Positions 24,600 to 36,000 of a DNA stretch of 64,000 nucleotides are shown here, piece by piece. The stretch is from contig NC_066584.1 in assembly GCF_024323335.1 (NCBI RefSeq), positions 233,880,994-233,944,993 on the forward strand. Direction: 5' to 3'. The translations under genes were made by a program, and so were the position numbers. Position 1 is the first letter of the stretch. Each line of letters opens with the position of its first letter. The notes beneath the pieces are model-generated. The model had not been told where the DNA came from, made no database searches, and saw nothing but the letters and a program-made list of their open reading frames with translations. Origin of the DNA: Lathyrus oleraceus (taxonomy: Eukaryota > Streptophyta > Magnoliopsida > Fabales > Fabaceae).

Positions 24600-25204
24600 T
24601 ATAAGCTATTTCGTTTACGTAACTGGGTTTTCTCTCTACTGCGATTACTCTCTACTGCGATTACTCTCGTCCTCCGTTCGTTCTCCCTCCCTCACCGTCA
24701 TCGTCGCCGTCGCCTTTTTCTGCTGCTGCGTTCACGTTCACTGAGTTATCTGCGTCCACCGTCACTGTTCACTTTCTTCTCCATCGTTACCGTCACCTTG
24801 AAGGTATTTCTCTTCTCCATCGTTACCGTTCACTTTCTTCATGTGTTTGATTAGGGCATTTTCTAAACTTAGTTTTACATTTTGTGCATTATGTTGATTA
24901 ATGTTGTTTAGGGCAAACTGAGTTTTTTATTTCTGATTGAAAACTGATATCATTTGAAGTGTGTTTGAGCTTGTGCTTGGAAGTTTGATGATTATGGATG
25001 CAAGTTTGTTCATGTTCCAAACACCATAAGTTTGCATTGGTCTTTTGCATGCAGTAGGTGTGTGTGAGTTTGTATTCAATAATGATAAAAAAAAGAGTTT
25101 AGATTGTTGTAACATGAGAGAAATGGAAGGTATATGAATGTGTTCACGTATTGAATCATTGTCTTACTTGGGTCTTATTGAATCATTTCTATATTACAGA
25201 TAAA
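24600..25204 (+). promoter_or_regulatory. Promoter and leader of the CACTA gene, with a probable 5' UTR intron
   Basis: A weak TATA-like TATAAG lies at 24600-24605. A direct repeat CTCTACTGCGATTAC (24634-24665) and a pyrimidine-rich leader follow. A donor AAG|GTATTT at 24803/24804 and an acceptor TTACAG ending at 25199 would remove a 396-bp leader intron, placing the ATG six bases downstream at 25205. There is no other gene in this stretch. The splice sites are inferred from sequence only. Confidence 0.5.
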
Positions 25205-28200
25205 ATGGCTAACCAAGACGATACCCATGACGCGAATGGATCACGTAACAATGTTGAAAAAGAAATCAAACAAGGATTGACTGTTATGAAGTCAATCATT
25301 CGTGCAAGAGACAAGGGTGTAAAATTTGAAGTACATTGGAGTGCTGAAGACCAACTAATTGAGCCTAACGGTTCAATGTTGGCAAGTTACATTGGTTTCC
25401 TTGTTCGACAACATATTTCGATTACATGTGATAATTGGAGAAGTCCGGACTTGAAGGTTGGCAAAGAAAAAATATGGTCGGAGATACAGGTACTTACCAT
25501 ATATTGTTATATGTTTTTTTGTTGACTATTTGTTGACCATATATTGTTATAATATTACTTTATAATAACACACTCCATGTGTATGTTTTTTAGAGATCCT
25601 TTCACATCGATGAAAGCCGGCAAAAATATTGTATTCAATTGGCCGGAAAAAGACTTCGAGGATTTCGATCCTTTTTGTCCAACAAATTTCTCAAGGATGA
25701 GGAAGGAAAATTTGTTGAAGCAGAACGGCCAATGAAGTATGTCGAGATTATTTCAGCCGATGAATGGGATAACTTTGTCGCAAAACGAAGAAACGAAAAA
25801 TTCCATGTAATGTCTATTTATTATGGTATTATACAATTGTTAAGTTACTTGGTTCTAATATGCCTTAAACTTTTTTATCCAGGAAGTAAGCGACAAAAAT
25901 CGGAAAAGGGCATCAAAACCCGCGTATCCGTACAAAAAAGGGCGTACGGGATATGCACGGTTACAACAAAGAATTGTGAGTATATTCAAATGCTATGAGC
26001 TTATACATTGTCACAATATGTTATAATTGATGATCTTATAATCTAATTCAATGTGTAGCTAGCCGAGGAGAAAAGTGACGCAACATCTCTTCCGGAGCAC
26101 GTATTATGGAAGGCTGCTCGGGTTGGGAAGGATGGGGCTGTCGTTGAAGCGGTCCAAAATGTTTATGACGAATGTGTAAGTATATGTAACATTATTTCTT
26201 TAATTATATCGAAAATTTTGTTAGACATATAATTCATTTTTAATCTCCTCTAATAATATTTCAGGAGACTTTATCCCAAACCTTACCTTCAACCGAGGTC
26301 CAGGATTGCAGGAGCGTACTTAGTCGAGTACTAAATGTTCCTGAGTATTCCGGTCGTGTGAGGGGTAAGGGTTTTGGTGTGACTCCGTCGTCATTTTATA
26401 AAATACCAAAAACAAAAAATCCTACCAACAAAGAGGTGATGGAGACCTTGGCGGAGTTAAGGGCACAAGTACTCCAACTGCAAAATGAGAATGCAAGGTA
26501 TAGAGAGGAAAGGTGCGCTTCCAAGGCAAAAGATACTAGTGACCGAGCTAGTATCAATTGTCAACCGAAATTTCCCGAGGTAATTATATATGTTATTATG
26601 AAATTAAAATAGCACTTTTTTACTTGACACATATACACGTTAACAATAACATTTATTATTGGTTTAGGGCATTTCACCTTGTCAGCTGTATCTATCGTCA
26701 CCAACTTATCGCATAGTTGGCAAGGGAAAAGTGCACAATACTTCGGGTGAATTACTTCACCATAATCCCCTCCCGGTGGGATATATGAAAGTTTCGGTTG
26801 ACCTTGTATTAGATACGAACGCCCTTCTACCATTACCTGACGTTGTTTCAGAGACAACGTTGATGCGAGATGCAGTCGGATCCTTTGTTGGTTGGCCGTC
26901 AGATCTAATTTTCCCTGATGCCGAGGTATATATGTTCTAAATGATTATGGATATTTAGTATTCACATTTCAATTCAGCTACAATTATGATATTTAATCAA
27001 TCCTTATTATATGGTAATGTTAGACTCCTACAAGACCCACACATAAAGTTGGTAAAGGGATTTCAAGACGCATCGAGTCGGTTGCATCTCAAAAAGAGGT
27101 ACAAATATATATACCCATTGAATTATATACACAACGATTCTGTTGCATCACAAAAAGTCATGATTTATTTTATATGAATTTTTAGGTTCCCGGTCGAAAG
27201 TTGAAAAGCGCTGCTAAGGATATTCCAACGACGTCCGGGACAAAATCTCAAATTATGATGCGTCTTGAGAAAATGGTGGATGAGTCCGATATTATGCACG
27301 GGGCCATTCGTAGTATAGATTTTGATGAAGGTGTTTTCGGAGCTGCTCATTTCGAAATAATTGCAAAGGAGGACATGCAACAACTTTTTGAACACTCCGA
27401 ATTGGGCATCGCTGTCATTCATACATACATATGGTACTCCGATCAATCTATAATTTACTTAGTTGAACAATTTATTTACACATTTCAATGAGTAGTCTAA
27501 TGTTTATTATGTTTCTATTTAAGGTATATGTATGTAACATTGATGCGGGGAACTGAATTGTGTAACCGTTTCAATTTTATTGCTGCTTCCCGTATCAACG
27601 CAACGTTAATAACGAAAAATCCAACATCCGTAAAGAATGATCTAGTCGATAGATTCATGGCTGCCGACGATAATACTACACCCAGTTTGTATTTTTTACC
27701 GTTTAATTCTGGCAACGGGTTAGATTTTCTTTCTAATAATTTCATTCTAATCTATATATATCTTTTACGTAGAAAATTTTCATTCATCTAAATTTTTGTT
27801 TTATTTTACAGTGGTCACTGGGTGTTGGTTGCTATGGATCTTTCGAGACTAATAGTGTATTATCTAGATTCTTTATCGGGTGATTGGAGTAAATATCCGA
27901 ATATGAAGAAGACGGTTGACGCGTAAGTGAAATTCCCCTAAATATTCGTGTGTATTTGTATATTTAATTATGTCTGTCAGATTGATCTCAATATACGTTT
28001 TTATTTTGTTAGGGCAATAATAAAATTTAGATCGAAAAAGAATTACCGCAATAGGAAGGACATTACCTGGGTCAGAGTTCAGGTATATATTAAGTATCTT
28101 ATTTTTGCTTATAATAGTGTTTGTTTTTTTGCTTATAATAGTGTTTGTAAGAAATTAACTATATATATATTGTTTGTTTTTCTGTGTAGTGTCCTCAGCA

Positions 28201-28474
28201 AAATAATTCGGTCGATTGCGGATATTTTGTATTGAGATTTATGAGAGACATCATTGCGTTGAATCGTATAGACATCCCAAAAATGGTATGGAATAATAAC
28301 TTAGGGTTTATTTTAATATTATCGGATATTTCATCTAATTTGTTACTAAATCATGAATATGTTTTATTCTCTTAATTGTAGTACTTTGAGGAATACAAAT
28401 CTTACTCAAGAGCTCATTTGGATGAAATAAAGGATGAATTGTGTCAATTCATTGTTGATCAAAGAATCATATAG
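25205..28474 (+). CDS. CACTA-encoded En/Spm-type protein fused to a Ulp1-like (C48) cysteine protease, 13 exons
   Basis: Exons read as 25205-25489, 25594-25806, 25883-25975, 26059-26175, 26265-26579, 26668-26925, 27024-27098, 27186-27433, 27533-27718, 27812-27922, 28013-28082, 28190-28285 and 28382-28474. All introns are GT-AG. The sum is 2,160 nt, giving 719 residues and a TAG stop with no internal stop. Residues 1-290 resemble the plant Ptta/En/Spm family (GRVRGKGFGVTPSSFY near 266). A coiled coil spans about 292-318. Residues 342-405 resemble the TNP1/En/Spm domain (VGYMKVSVDLV, NALLPLPD). The C-terminus is a Ulp1-like protease with His599 (GHWVLV), Asp616 (YYLDSL), Gln661 and Cys667 (VDCGYF). 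The spacings, H to D of 17 and Q to C of 6, equal those of yeast Ulp1. Predicted roles are binding the subterminal repeats and cleaving SUMO-like modifiers; the substrate is unknown. Exon choice is by eye. Confidence 0.85.
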
Positions 28475-28804
28475 CTAGGTTGTATATTGTTGTACATATA
28501 TGTATGGAATGTTGTTGTTGTATGCTGTTGTTGTATATATGTTGTATATTGTTGTTGTACTTTTACTAAATCATGAATATGTTGTTGTATATTGTTGATC
28601 AAAGAATCATATATTAATGTTGTATATATAGAGGATTAATGTTGTATATAAATGGATTCATGTTGTATATATCAATGGATTAATGGTGTATAACATTGGA
28701 TTAAAGGATGAAATCAATATGAATTTTACACTTTTGCAGCATGCAAACAGGTTACCAATTAAATATCCACTGTTTTTCAAACAAATTTTTTTAAAATAAC
28801 TAAC
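28475..28804 (+). other. 3' flank of the CACTA gene
   Basis: AT-rich sequence with repeated TTGTTGTATAT and ATGTTGTATATA phrases (28485-28690), a likely low-complexity 3' UTR and polyadenylation zone. No gene is visible. Confidence 0.5.
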
Positions 28805-29280
28805 ACTTTAGAGGGCGCTTTGTCCAGAAAGCGCCCTCTAAACACTTTACATTGACAACTTTAGAGGGCGCTTTTTCCTGAAAGCGCCCTCTAAACACTT
28901 TACATTGACAACTTTAGAGGGCGCTTTTTCCTGAAAGCGCCCTCTAAACACTTTACATTGACAACTTTAGAGGGCGCTTTTTCCAGAAAGCGCCCTCTAA
29001 ACACTTTACATTGACAACTTTAGAGGGCGCTTTTTCCTGAAAGCGCCCTCTAAACACTTTACATTGACAACTTTAGAGGGCGCTTTTTCCAGAAAGCGCC
29101 CTCTAAGGTGTCCCTTTATGGACCACTCCAGAGGGCGCTTTTTTCTGAAAGCGCACTATAATGTGGCCACTTTAGACAGCGCTTTCTCCAGGAAAACAAA
29201 GCGCTGTCTTTACCTATGCCAGCGCCACTTTAGAGGGCGCTTAAAAGCGCTGTTATAGGCCAAAATAAGCGCCCTCTTTT
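28805..29280. repeat. CACTA right subterminal array, 53-bp tandem hairpins
   Basis: Six copies of a palindrome, TTAGAGGGCGCTTT then 4-6 nt then AAAGCGCCCTCTAA (28806-29106), are separated by a constant spacer ACACTTTACATTGACAACT. The spacer begins at 28841, 28894, 28947, 29000 and 29053, an exact 53-bp period. Two more diverged copies follow to 29280, before the TIR. Each unit can form a 14-bp stem. The regularity suggests recent unequal exchange or replication slippage amplifying protein-binding sites. Confidence 0.92.
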
Positions 29281-29298
29281 CCCTTATTTGGTGTAGTG

Positions 29299-31940
29299 AC
29301 AGCCCGCTTCGAACCGTCGAACGCTCTCACTATCAGGTCAGTGGGCCTCAACACCAACCCTTCACAGTCCAACTTTGTCAGGGCTTTCTTTGGCAACACA
29401 TTTAAAGAGGAGCCAGTATCAACCAACACGTGCGAGAGCACGGATCCTTTACATTCCATAGCAATGTGCAAAGCTCGATTATGATTCCTCCCATCCACAG
29501 TTAGATCCATATCAGTAAAACCCAGTCCATGGCTGGCATTGACATTGGATACCACCGTCTCCAACTGATTAATGGTGATCTCTTGAGGAACATAGGCTCT
29601 CTTCAGTATCTTCAGCAAAGCCTCTCTATGCCCCTCTGAGCTCAGCAATAAGGACAAGATTGAGATCTTGGATGGAGTCTGCTGCAGATGGTCCACAAGC
29701 TTGTACTCAGACTTCTTGATGATTCTCAGGAATTCTTCAGCTTCATCACCAAGTTCTCTCTCTGACCCACCAGGCACCGGTGTCACCACAGGAGTACCTT
29801 TATTCACTACTTGTTTTCCTCTTGCCCTGGCTAAAGCCTCGGCCTTTTCTTTCTTTTCTTTTTCTCCTAACCCACTTCTCAAAGCATCAGGGGCAAACAG
29901 CCTTCCACTGCGAGTGAAACCACTGGGTCCGGCATTATCCACCTTTGAAACGGTGATTTCACCTGCAGCTTGGTCCTCTATTTTCTCTCCATTACAATAC
30001 ACTTCTCCACCATAATGCCACGGCACGACATCATCTTTGTCATAAGGAATTGGCCCAGGTACCGTGATAGTAACTGGAGCCGCATCAGCCAGCGTTGACA
30101 AATCAACCGGGTCAAAGTAGATAGTTATGATGGAGACATCTTCCTTCCCCAGATCAACCTTCTCAAACCTAAGACTTCCTTCGTCCATCAGCCTCTAGAC
30201 AGCCTCCCTCAATGAAACACACCCATTAACAACAGCAGTGCACACAGCACAACAAACATCACAGCCCGGAAAGACCCCATTCAACAGCAACTGCCGTTTG
30301 ATCTCAACCAACGGAGTCTTCAACTGATCTACACTCAACAGCCCGATTCTCCTACCATCCTCAGAAATGGCATTCACCCCCATCTGACCATGCGCGGGCA
30401 TGGGATTAGCATTCACATTTGGAGATGGAGCAAAGTTGATAGCTTTAGAATCCACTAAGTCCTGGACCACATGCTTAAAAGCTTTGCAGTTTTCTACGTT
30501 GTGTCTAGGTGCACCTGAGTGAAATTCACATTTAGCGTTTTCATCAAAGTTGGATGGCCTCTGATCAGGTCTCAAAGGAGCCAAAGTTCTCAGTTGTACC
30601 AACCCCAAATCCTTCAGCTTTTTCAACAAGAAAGAATAGGTCACAGGCAGCCTATCAAACTGACGATCATTCATTCTTCCTCTCACCTGATACCCAGCCC
30701 TCTGCGGTCTCTCTTGAAACGGCTGACGTTGTTGTTGCGGTTGTTGTTGCTGTTGCTGTGCAGGCTGATTATCAGCAGGAATAGTTACCGCAGCAGTGTG
30801 TTGATAGTAATGATCCCTACTCGGTCCTCTCTGCGTATACACAGCACTAGTATCACCCTCCTTCTTCCTCTGACCATTTCCAAAGGGCTTCTTCGATCTA
30901 GATGACGAAGCATTACCACCCTGGATTTTCCCCAGCTTCAACCAACTCTCAATTCTTTCACCGGCCACCACAATATCAGCGAAATTGGTAATTGGGCATC
31001 CAACCATTCTCTCAGCAAAGGTCCCCTGCAGGGTACCCATGAACAGATCCGACATCTCTCTATCCACCAATGGAGGTTAAACTCTGGCAGCCAACTCCCT
31101 CCATCTTTGCGCATACTCTTTAAACCCTTCGTTAGGCTTCTGAGACATACCCTGCAGCTGGGTACGACTAGGAGCCATGTCAGCGTTGAACTGGTACTGT
31201 TTAAAGAAGGGGTCGCCAAGATCCTGCCAGCTCTTGATGTCAGAAGATTTCAGCTTGGTGTACCACTCCAAGGATCCTCCAGACAGACTGTCCTGGAAGA
31301 AGTACATCCACAACTTCTGGTCCATCGTATAAGCAGAAATCTTGCGGACAAAAGCCTGGAGATGAGTTTTCGGGCAAGAACTCCCATTATATTTATCAAA
31401 CGCGGGTGCCTTGAACTTCTGCGGGATCACAATCCCCTCAACCAGCCCCATATTTGACATATTCACAACCCCGGGAGTGGCATAGCTTTCCAGAGCTCTG
31501 ATCTTCTCTACCAGCAACTAAATCTCTTTATTGGGTGGTTGGACACCATATTGACCAAACGGTTCATTCAGCATAGAGAATTGATCAGCTTCTCTGTCCT
31601 CTTCCCTATCCTCATCAGCCCCAAAGAACGGAGGAAACAGGTTGTCCTTCATATTATTGCCCATCTGACCGGGCCCACCACCTGTGGCAGCACCAAAACC
31701 ACCGACATTATTAGTCACTACACCCACAATTGTCCTCTTTCCACCGTCCCTAGAACCACCAAGACCCTGGTTAGAGACACCATCCAAGTTGACACCACTG
31801 TTGGCAGCTGAAGCCTGCTCGAGCTTCTCTACTTTATCAGCAAGGGCTTTCTGGCCCACAGCAAACCCTTGCATGATGTTAATCAGTTCATTCATCTTCT
31901 CCTTCAGCTCGAGAACATCTGTATTAGGTAGATCCATCAG
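29299..31940 (-). pseudogene. Ogre-B gag and N-terminal protease
   Basis: The likely start is MDLPNTDVLELKEKM at 31940, with a short coiled coil. Gag follows: IPQKFKAPAFDKYNG (near 31420), FFQDSLSGGSLEWY (near 31290) and EGFKEYAQRWRELAA (near 31100). Then come a Gln-rich spacer (QQQQQQPQQQ, near 30740) and a zinc-knuckle-like C-x2-H-x5-H-x4-C (CEFHSGAPRHNVENC, near 30530-30490). The protease active site is VDTGSSLNVLP (near 29430-29400). In-frame stops are at 31518-31520 (TAG), 31077-31079 (TAA) and 30195-30197 (TAG), all explicable as CAG or CAA turned into stops. The CACTA element interrupts the protease right after FDGSKRAV. Catalytic DTGSS is intact. Confidence 0.92.
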
Positions 31941-32464
31941 TCTAGGTGTGTTGCGTCTGGTGAAGTATCTGTGTGGACGTGTTGTGCGCAAGGGAATAAC
32001 TCTGCGCGCACGAGCAATGATTCCTGAAACAACCAAGCACGTTAGAACTGATACCTGCAAAATAGAAGACAAGTTATTATGATTATGCATGAATGCAATG
32101 TCTATTCACATGCGGAACACTCTGTCTTTCGATCCTGGCTTCATCGAGACAGATAATAATCCGGCGGTAACATTCTGACATTCATCGAATGATCTCATCA
32201 TACAGATCAGAGATATATGATTTAGCAAAATACCACCCAACCATGTGTGTGCTATGCGAGTGCATACAGGAAAGCAAATAAAGCTTGACGATTGATCACT
32301 GAAAGAAAACCATCACTGCATATCAAAAGTGCACAATAAGTGCGAGAGTCATACATCAAGTCTGATACAAATCAAATACAATTCTCCAGAATCAGAAAGA
32401 ACATACAAACAAGTGAATTCCGTCAACATGCCTGACGATAATCCACACAAATGATAACAAAAGA
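31941..32464 (-). other. Ogre-B spacer between ORF1 and gag
   Basis: About 520 bp between the ORF1 stop (32465-32467) and the gag start. It holds no conserved coding and no repeat I recognise. The frame just upstream of the gag ATG is open, so the true gag start could lie further upstream. Confidence 0.5.
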
Positions 32465-33093
32465 CTACACTGAAGAAGGTCCCACAGACGGTTCTGCATC
32501 ACCTACCATCTTGGTAAATTTCACCGCGAACCTAAGCTCAGTGTTCTCCTGCTGCAATCTCCCTACCTCCTTCTGGTGAATCTTCATCTGTCTGAAGTAA
32601 TGATCCCTCTCAGCAAGATAATGATCTCTCTCAGCAATGATCTTCATATTCTCTGCTTCCTTAATCTTCAACTTTGCTTCCCATTCGGCGATGAGGCTTC
32701 TGACTCTGTCTTCCCTCTGATCCCTCACAAGGATTTGCCTCCTCTTCTCATCTTCAATGACCTTTGAAGCTCTAGACAACCTCTCCTTGGTGATGTCATG
32801 CTCCTTTGTAGACGACTCCAACGCTTGGCTGATCTTGCGGTAATAGGCAGTGTCTATCTCAAAGCGCTTTGCTTCCATGGCGTATCTCTTATCCTGATCT
32901 TCCATTCTCCCTTTGATCTCCTGATTAGCCATCTGAATTCGAGCAACACTCATTTCCAATTCAGTCTTCTCTGCCTGCAGCTGATCTCTGGCCTTTTTCA
33001 TCTCAAGGAATTCCTCCATGCTGACAGAAGAACGTGGCCCCTCAATCATAGGACACCAAGGATCACCCCCAGGAAATGGTAGATGTGTGAGCT
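32465..33093 (-). pseudogene. Ogre-B ORF1, C-terminal coiled-coil part
   Basis: This is the downstream part of the Ogre-specific ORF1, separated from its N-terminal part by Ogre-C. Using one copy of the GAGCT target site, the frame rejoins as RKRIEL|THLPFPGGD across the insertion. The segment is dominated by a long charged helix (from MEEFLEMKKARDQLQ near 33023 to EVGRLQQENTELR near 32540) with heptad-like spacing. It contains an internal duplication, ERDHYLAERDHYF. It ends GPSSV then a stop at 32465-32467. The role of ORF1 is unknown; a coiled coil suggests oligomerisation. Confidence 0.85.
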
Positions 33094-36000
33094 TGTAGCA
33101 CCTCAAATTTGCACCTATCATTGTACATACATTCTCATATTAGGTCATAGCATATCATGGTCCACTGCATAGCATTGCATTGTCCCTGTTGCCTCAAGTG
33201 CAAGCAAGTCAAGGAATTAGGTCAAACTGATCAGGAGATCAGTCAACCAAGCAAGCAAGGGTGTTTCTCAAGGAGCCAAGCCCTTAGGGTTGGTCCAACA
33301 TGTTCACATAACTTGGAGGTCCATTTGAAGTGTTTAAGTCAAGGGTTGGAGGCTCAGAGGTCATCAGTCAAGGCACAATCAGTCAGAAACCCTAGAAAAA
33401 TCAAACTTGGTCAACTGTGGTTGATTTTATGGTTTTGATGGATGGATTTGGTTTGAGAGAGCTTATTCATGGCCCAATAGGCCTCATATATCATGGCAAG
33501 CAATATCATTGAAGAATTTGAAGCCAATCAGAAAATTTCCAAAAATAGAAACTGGACCTGTAATTTTAACTGCCAAAAATGGAAACTTCTTGATCCCAAA
33601 CTTACATCATGATACAAGCTTCAAATGAATTTTTTCCCAACATGAAAGTTGAAGATCTTGTTCTCCCATTTCCAAAAAGTCCAAGAACTCTCAATTCCCA
33701 TGTATGGTTGTCAAGATATGATCAATTCATTTTCACAAAATCTTGAACTTCAAAAGGCCATATCTCTCAAACCATTTGGCCAAAATTGGTGAGGTTTTTT
33801 CCTACAAACCACATTTAACCTCCTCTTTCCAAAAATGTAAATTTCATGCACCAAAACATCACCATGCAAAATGGCCTTTTTGAACTTGCCTTAATTAATT
33901 TCAAGTGAGTTGAATTTTGACTTTTCAAAGTAATCATTTTTAAACCATTTGGCCATTTGGAATAGGTCTGAAATGTCATTTGAAATATGTTTGCAAGCCC
34001 AAATTCGTGCATAGTACCATACACCCCACCACTCAAACCAAAATTGGACAATTAGCAAAATGGTTCATTTGTGATAATCATGGTTAACACTCACTTAGCA
34101 GACTTAAAACAGAAGTATATATACATATTTTCTGTCCATTTCCAACCCTAGAGCTAGCAGCAGCCATCCAACATCAGAAAACTCTCATTCTCTCTCAATT
34201 TCCATTTTCTCACTTTGCATTTTTTTCTGCTAAAACCTCCAAAGGACCACGAGCCACCTTCATTGTTTCATCATCTGACCATCATTTGGAAGCTGTTTGG
34301 AGCCCTGAATCTCGACTGGAACAGCATCTTCATGTTCTGTTTTCTTCAAGCATCTTCAATGGCCAATTTCGATTTAAGCTAGATTTGAGTGGGCTGAGCT
34401 AAACTTCTTCAAGAATCCATCATTTGGGGCTAGGACCTTCATCTGTTCGAGCTCATACTAGCCAAATAGCAACTGAATCCCAACTTTCTTCAAAAACAAG
34501 TAAGGTTTCGACCACTTTCTTTCTCTGATCCATGCTATGCTTGTGATAGATTACTCCTTGCTGGTTACAATGCAACTTAAATCACATGAAATGGTTGAGT
34601 ATTGAGTGAAATATCTGGAAATGAAATTTGTTGTTCATTGTTGATTTTACTCGATTCATGTCATTCAGTGTGTTTCTATGCATTTGGTTGTTGGATTTGT
34701 GATGTTTAAGGTTTGCTGATTCGAATGCCATGCTAGATTTAATGTTCTGGGCGATTTGATTTTTTCATGTTCGAATGATGAAGATGAAGCTACAGTAATG
34801 AAACCCTAGGATCTGCCCAGAAAATTCTTGAACTCGTGAATACGTTTGGCTGTTGTTTGTATTGTGATTGCATGAATAACACTGTTTCATTGCCATGCTA
34901 TTTGTAAAATTCTGGGTGAAACTCGTTTTTGTGATGATGAACATGAAGATGAAGCCCTGTTGCTAAAACCCTAAATGCATTTGAATCTAGAAAACACGAT
35001 TGGTCTGTTGTTCCATTTTGTTTTGCCTGAACCTCCACTGTTCCATTGCCCACGCCGAATTACTGCTTGACACGTCTGGGAGACAATACTCACCGTTTCA
35101 TTAAAAGACCAACATATTTACCATATTGCCACCGTGCCCTATTATTTCCAATTAATCATGGTTATTTCATTTTTTTTTCTCAATAATTATTCCATTTCAT
35201 TACTCAACTTACAAAAATCATAACATCACCATTTCAATTCCAAAATTCATGAAAATTTTTGCATCATGTTCATATGAATGTCTACTTTTTTATCATGATT
35301 TTTGCTGATTTTTTGGATGGCTGGATTTTTAATGGCATTAGGGTTTTGCTCATGTATGCATATTTTGTACATCTTGCCAATTCAATTGTGAAATGATGAG
35401 GATATATCCAATGACCCTGAAATTTTTTGTGCTTAATCTACACTCATTCATGTTTGTTTTGATGTAGAGTTTATGATTTTATCTTATCTGGTTGTTGAGT
35501 TGTGAATTTTTGAAGCAGGGTGTGACAATTTGTGTCACACCAATGATATGCAATTTCATGATTTTTGATGACATGCTTCCTGACCTCCAATTAATGTGAA
35601 TTTTTGCATGAACCTTCTCTTATATGTCTAGTTGACTTGTGATTTTTCTTGGAATTAATTATGCCATTTCCTAATTGTTTGAGATTTTTCTCCCCTTCCT
35701 AGTCAATTGTTGACTTTGTGTGACACATCTTGTTTTTCCATTTGGGAAATTCTCATACTTTACTGGATGATCATGAAATTTTACATGTGCATACTAGACA
35801 TATTAAGCTTTGCATTGGTGTTGATCCCATTCGTTTCTCATCTGTTGTCATTGAGTTATGATTTTTTGAAGTTGATACATGATTGGTTGACTTCTTTGAG
35901 CATGTTTGAAATTGTTTTGACTTTCTGATTTTAATTGACCATCTTCCCATGATCCAAATGAGCTGAAATTTTATATGCATGTCATGTTATGGATTGTGAT

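Larger units (their letters stand above)
23934..29298 (+). mobile_element. CACTA (En/Spm) transposon, 5,365 bp, inserted in the Ogre-B protease
   Basis: The left end is CACTACGCCAAAAACTGG and the right end, reverse-complemented, is CACTACACCAAATAAGGG, so the first 12 terminal bases differ only at position 7. A perfect 3-bp TSD, ACA, lies at 23931-23933 and 29299-29301. Both subterminal regions are packed with inverted copies of TTAGAGGGCGCTTT, the kind of array bound by En/Spm regulatory protein. Between them is one spliced gene coding for an En/Spm-type protein fused to a Ulp1-like protease. No large TNPD-type (Transposase_21) gene is present, so the element probably depends on another copy for excision. 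Its gene is intact, which suggests a fairly recent arrival. Confidence 0.95.

Noticed and set aside
28805..29106. CRISPR-like array of regular palindromic repeats
   Set aside because: The spacers are identical to each other, it sits at a CACTA end in a plant genome and there are no cas genes; it is a subterminal repeat array.
30519..30905. Plus-strand Leu/Arg-rich ORF
   Set aside because: It is antisense to the Gln-rich spacer of Ogre-B gag; composition explains the open frame.
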